Assembly: GCA_013151555.1 (NCBI GenBank)
Contig: JAADIA010000006.1
Coordinates: 1-8,545 of the forward strand
Direction: 5' to 3'
Length of the DNA stretch: 8,545 nucleotides
From: Nitrospirota bacterium
GTDB lineage: Bacteria > NPL-UPA2 > JAADIA01
Below, piece after piece: positions 6,276 to 8,545 of this stretch (positions are counted from its first letter, which is position 1; each line of letters begins with the position of its first letter). The notes below the pieces were generated by a model that made no database searches, had not been told where the DNA came from, and saw only the letters and a program-made list of their open reading frames with translations. Position numbers and translations under genes: made by a program.

Positions 6276-8545
6276 TGACCGTTATAGGAAATATATTTGC
6301 TCTCTGGGTCCTCATTCTGCTCATTTATTACAGGGCCGCTACCCTGGCCATTCCGGTCACCCTGATTTTGGGTGTCTGTTATTGTCTCCTTTCCCGTTCT
6401 TCCCGGAAAGCTTTCTATCTCTATCCGGGAAGCCTTCTCCTATCCATCGGCTATTTCCTTGTCCTGACTGGAATTCGGGGCTATAGCTCTTATCTTCTTT
6501 TTTCTATCCCCTTGATTGGCCTCTTATTCGGTCTGGGAATTTATTTCCAGCGTCGGCAAAAGGAGTTTTCTTCTCCCTTAATGGCAATCGGACACTTGAA
6601 TGTAATCTTCCTCACCGGGCTTTTGTTCTTTCATCAGTCAACGGTAAATAATACCTTAGTTGTTTTTTCCACTCTCGTCTATGCCCTTATTTACCTGGTC
6701 CTAACTAAATTCAGACGCTGCTCTGACTATCTCTTCGGGACAGCCTCTTTCCTCTCGGTAGCCTATTATTTTGTGCTGGCCGGGCCAAGTTTTATTACCC
6801 CCGAGAACCATCTCCCGTATTTTACCTTATTCAGCTTGGTCCTGTTTTTACTTGGAGGCCTCGTTCAGAAGAAGAAGGACCTGGCGACTGCCGGTCCCAT
6901 TTACGTGGCGGCTATCATTGTGCCTCTCCTCTCCGGCGGGATTTCTTTATCCCGGGGGGACCTAAACCCAGCCCGGGCCAGCCTTATCACCGGAGCGATT
7001 GTTTATGTAGCTATGTTGATCTTGTTTAAAAAGGAAGTCTTCATTTACCTCTTGACCTTAACCCTGGGTTTGCTCCTCTATAGTTTTCTGGAAGCCTTCC
7101 GGAGCAAATTTACCCAGCAATTGGTTGTTTACTTTCTCTACTTCCTGATATTCCTGGGAATCTTCTTTTTTATGCCCTACTTGAGGAGATTGTGGAAGGA
7201 TAAGCGCCCTCCGATCATTTTAAATATTGTCAACTGGAAAGGGGTCCTCTTCTACTCTATCCCCGTCATGGGATTAGTTATTTTATTCCTGGCCTTTTAT
7301 TTCTTGAAAATCAGCGGGACTCCCGGGTTTTGCGGTACCTGCCATTACATGAAGCCTTATGTTGAAACTTGGGCCGTTTCCACTCATAAAACGGTCAGAT
7401 GTGTGGAGTGCCATTATGCGCCCGGGTTTGATTCCGAGGTGAAGGGTAAGATAGCTGGGCTTATTCAGCTGGAAAAATATCTCTCCAATCTTTACGGCGG
7501 GAAGCCTCGAGCTGAGATAAGTGATAAATCCTGTCTGCGAAAAGCCTGTCATCGGGGAATGGATTTTAACCGGGTGGCAATATATAAAAAGAACATCAAG
7601 TTCAGGCATAATCCCCATATGACCCGCCTGGTGAGAGGGGTGCGACTGAGATGTACCTCCTGCCATAGCCATGTCGTCAAGGGCGAGCATTTCACCGTCT
7701 CCGATACCGTATGTTTTGTTTGTCATTTCAAAGGAAGAGGGAATAATGGAGTGGCTCTGGGAAGTTGCTATCTCTGCCACGGTCCGCCAAAGGGTATAGT
7801 TGTTCACGAGGGTGAGAAATTCAACCATACGGAATTTCTTGCCGGCAGAAAAAAAGTCCGTTGTGTTGACTGCCACATTCTGGTTACCGAAGGAGACGGT
7901 GGCGTTCCTCGGGAAAGATGCCTTTCCTGTCATGAAGAAAGCAAGAAGTATACCGATTATAAGTTTATGCATGAAATCCATGTAACCAAACATAAAGTGG
8001 AATGCTTCGAATGTCATACGGAAATAAGACATGGATTGACCAGGATAATAGAAGAACCGGCTCTCAACTGCAACAAATGTCATGGCAAAAGACATTCTGT
8101 CCCGGAAAAGATGTACCGGGGAACAAGCGGGAAAGGGTTGCCCGATTCTCCTGCCTCTATGTTCCTGGCCAACGTAGTCTGTGAAGCCTGTCATAAATAT
8201 AAAACTAAACTGATTGACGTGGGAGATATTACCTACCAGGTGAAAGAGGCCCGGGGACAAGCCTGTGATGATTGCCATGGGAAAGGTTACGGTCAGATAG
8301 CCAAAGCCTGGCAGGGGGAAACAAAAAATAGCCTTAAAGAGCTTAAACCACTGCTCCAAGAGGTGCGCCAAAAACTTGATTCTTTAAAGGGAAAAATGGA
8401 AGGAACGGAGTTTAGAAAAGTAGAAAAGCTCTTTCAGAGAGCTCAGTCCAACTACGATTTCGTAGTTGCCGATAGGAGCTACGGCGTTCATAACATTAAC
8501 TATACCACGGCACTCTTAGATAAGGTAAAAGAGGACCTGGAAAAG
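6275..8545 (+). CDS. Membrane-anchored dodecaheme cytochrome c: polytopic domain fused to NapC/NirT-like multiheme domain (3' end missing)
   Basis: The frame is open for 757 codons from ATG 6275 to the window edge. AAGGAGGG at 6257-6264 lies 10 bases upstream of the start. Residues 1-345 hold about 13 membrane segments (for example 4-19, 22-39, 47-65, 72-90, 127-145, 151-169, 180-197, 233-251, 254-272, 282-300, 323-344), with a repeat every 105 residues or so. The last helix leads straight into GFCGTCHYM (351-359), a NapC/NirT-like first heme site, then CVECH at 376. Eleven CxxCH motifs begin at 353, 376, 460, 480, 498, 530, 549, 577, 599, 636 and 664, and a CX4CH at 420 makes twelve hemes. 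The NapC family usually has a single anchor helix and takes electrons from quinol. A C-terminal helical segment ending in GVHN..Y..ALL matches the end of the nine-heme lipoprotein, so only a few residues are probably missing. Likely role (inference): quinol oxidation or reduction and transfer to periplasmic partners. Confidence 0.9.
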   Translation, partial: MTVIGNIFALWVLILLIYYRAATLAIPVTLILGVCYCLLSRSSRKAFYLYPGSLLLSIGYFLVLTGIRGYSSYLLFSIPLIGLLFGLGIYFQRRQKEFSSPLMAIGHLNVIFLTGLLFFHQSTVNNTLVVFSTLVYALIYLVLTKFRRCSDYLFGTASFLSVAYYFVLAGPSFITPENHLPYFTLFSLVLFLLGGLVQKKKDLATAGPIYVAAIIVPLLSGGISLSRGDLNPARASLITGAIVYVAMLILFKKEVFIYLLTLTLGLLLYSFLEAFRSKFTQQLVVYFLYFLIFLGIFFFMPYLRRLWKDKRPPIILNIVNWKGVLFYSIPVMGLVILFLAFYFLKISGTPGFCGTCHYMKPYVETWAVSTHKTVRCVECHYAPGFDSEVKGKIAGLIQLEKYLSNLYGGKPRAEISDKSCLRKACHRGMDFNRVAIYKKNIKFRHNPHMTRLVRGVRLRCTSCHSHVVKGEHFTVSDTVCFVCHFKGRGNNGVALGSCYLCHGPPKGIVVHEGEKFNHTEFLAGRKKVRCVDCHILVTEGDGGVPRERCLSCHEESKKYTDYKFMHEIHVTKHKVECFECHTEIRHGLTRIIEEPALNCNKCHGKRHSVPEKMYRGTSGKGLPDSPASMFLANVVCEACHKYKTKLIDVGDITYQVKEARGQACDDCHGKGYGQIAKAWQGETKNSLKELKPLLQEVRQKLDSLKGKMEGTEFRKVEKLFQRAQSNYDFVVADRSYGVHNINYTTALLDKVKEDLEK

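Noticed and set aside
7283-8371. Minus-strand open frame of about 362 codons opposite the heme domain
   Set aside because: It is a shadow of the dodecaheme frame, with no family features and no ribosome site worth noting. Histidine- and cysteine-rich coding on the plus strand explains it.
1-8545. tRNA/rRNA genes, CRISPR arrays, transposases or attachment sites
   Set aside because: No cloverleaf, rRNA-like block, regularly spaced repeat array, transposase motif or paired terminal inverted repeats was seen on either strand.

Overview
The window looks like chromosomal DNA from an anaerobic, probably uncultured bacterium with a c-type-cytochrome-rich respiratory system. The evidence is bacterial sigma-70-type and sigma-54-type promoters, strong GGAGG ribosome binding sites, a lipobox lipoprotein, a HypA-like nickel chaperone, an FrhB-family iron-sulfur flavoprotein and two large multiheme cytochromes. 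I cannot assign a phylum from the sequence alone.

Layout. At the left edge (1-496, minus strand) is the 5' part of a sugar-type ABC transporter substrate-binding protein. It has its own promoter and is broken by a 4-bp tandem duplication. Divergently from it run hypA (816-1112), which lacks the zinc-ribbon segment of the family, and a stand-alone FrhB-family gene (1419-2552) behind a near-consensus sigma-70 promoter. A 390-bp intergenic region follows, with a textbook sigma-54 promoter and a structured leader. It drives a nine-heme c-type cytochrome lipoprotein (2943-4457) whose centre is a recent internal duplication. After two hairpins come two translationally coupled genes with a TGATG overlap. 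The first is a protein of about 20 transmembrane segments with no family I recognise (4626-6275). The second is a giant cytochrome (6275 to beyond the window end) that fuses about 13 transmembrane segments to a NapC/NirT-like heme entry and 12 heme-binding motifs.

How the genes may work together (inference). The last two proteins carry the same membrane repeat of about 105 residues, so they probably form one membrane complex. In the second, that repeat is joined to a heme wire on the outer face of the cytoplasmic membrane. The nine-heme lipoprotein shares a C-terminal helical domain with the big cytochrome and is a plausible soluble or outer-membrane-anchored redox partner. The FrhB protein could supply or take electrons on the cytoplasmic side, and HypA implies a nickel enzyme elsewhere in the genome. 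The membrane module fused to the dodecaheme domain, with its 20-TM partner, is the best candidate here for an undescribed electron-transfer system.
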